A program made the position numbers and the translations under genes. Of a stretch of 64,000 nucleotides of DNA, positions 63,801 to 64,000 are shown one piece after another (the stretch's first letter is position 1; the number at the start of each line of letters is the position of its first letter). The notes beneath the pieces are model-generated. The model made no database searches, was not told the origin of the DNA, and was given only the letters and a program-made list of their open reading frames with translations. The stretch is from Priestia koreensis (GTDB lineage Bacteria; Bacillota; Bacilli; Bacillales; Bacillaceae_H): the NCBI RefSeq assembly GCF_001274935.1, contig NZ_LILC01000002.1, positions 391,924-455,923 of the forward strand, given 5' to 3'.

Positions 63801-64000
63801 TATATGAAATTTTTCTCAAAAATAGCATGGTTATATATGGAATATCATAAAAATAGTAGGTGAATCATGTTTTTTTACTATATTCAAAGCATAAAATAGG
63901 GGGGAGAAGTAGAAGGAAATAGGGGTTAAAAGAAGAGGTTTACGATCGACGTCTTCATGTACGTTGTTTCGCCTGTCCATAAAGGAGCTGTCCAATCTTT

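Larger units (their letters stand above)
63164..64000. other. Right-end intergenic region of 837 bases
   Basis: No ordinary gene. It contains the rpoY-rnjA promoter (63279-63307), a hairpin (63466-63503), a 23-codon minus-strand ORF (63524-63595) and a possibly structured stretch before it (about 63612-63800). From 63800 to 64000 I see only AT-rich DNA and a 24-codon open frame cut by the window edge, which I do not call. Confidence 0.6.

Noticed and set aside
63926-64000. Open minus-strand frame running off the right edge (24 codons to TAA)
   Set aside because: Twenty-four open codons are expected by chance about a third of the time; no recognisable C-terminus.

Overview
The window is chromosomal DNA of a low-to-moderate GC, spore-forming Bacillaceae member (Bacillus in the wide sense: Priestia, Metabacillus, Fictibacillus or a relative). 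The evidence is the gene content (AbbA, YkuD, YkuJ, YkuS, YkyB, CcpC, GlcT, RNase J1/RpoY), strong AGGAGG ribosome sites, many TTG and GTG starts, and S-box, RFN and GlcT-type RNA switches. Gene order from about 26 kb to 63 kb follows the B. subtilis ykwC-patA-cheV-ykyB-ykuDEFIJ-abbA-ccpC-dapHL-ykuSTV-yknUV-ktrC-rnjA segment, with local insertions. I see no prophage, insertion sequence, CRISPR array, rRNA or tRNA.

Layout. 0-1.8 kb: a SipW signal peptidase between two small secreted proteins, with a 9-A run at a frame conflict. 1.8-7.4 kb (minus): methionine synthase and a homocysteine methyltransferase/MTHFR fusion behind a SAM-I riboswitch. 7.6-11.4 kb: an S-layer-anchored nucleotidase and a YkvI-type transporter. 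11.4-15.4 kb: FMN riboswitch and ribD-ribE-ribBA-ribH. 15.5-21.7 kb: a membrane protein, then glcT, ptsG (RAT/terminator plus a perfect cre match), ptsH and ptsI. 21.7-24 kb (minus): cidR-cidA-cidB-type genes.

24-35 kb: an unknown protein, a GNAT enzyme, a nitroreductase with a YodB-type box, ykwC, patA, an IDEAL-domain protein, CorA, an UMF1-type MFS protein, cheV, ykyB, ykuD and a Gly/Pro/Tyr-rich protein. 35-39 kb: a MarR regulator coupled to a large MMPL/RND exporter. 39-50 kb: ykuE, fadH, ykuI, small secreted and membrane proteins, a glutaredoxin, ykuJ, abbA, a TSUP permease, ccpC, dapH-dapL, ykuS, ykuT and ykuV. 50-56 kb: a short 6-phosphogluconate dehydrogenase, the heterodimeric ABC exporter yknUV, and ktrC. 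56-61 kb: two-component system plus three-gene ABC exporter in the lnrJKLMN (linearmycin-resistance) layout. 61-63.2 kb (minus): rpoY-rnjA. The last 0.8 kb has no ordinary gene but holds a 23-codon, strongly basic mini-ORF with an excellent ribosome site, a possibly structured leader and a hairpin after it.

Most genes are recognisable housekeeping or stress functions. The less explained material is mainly in non-coding DNA: the basic peptide unit at the right end, a leader before ykuS with two mutually exclusive pairings, an inverted repeat that encloses the marR ribosome site, direct repeats before the lnr-type operon, and the 9-A run in the sipW locus. All functions are inferred from reading the sequence; no database search was run.
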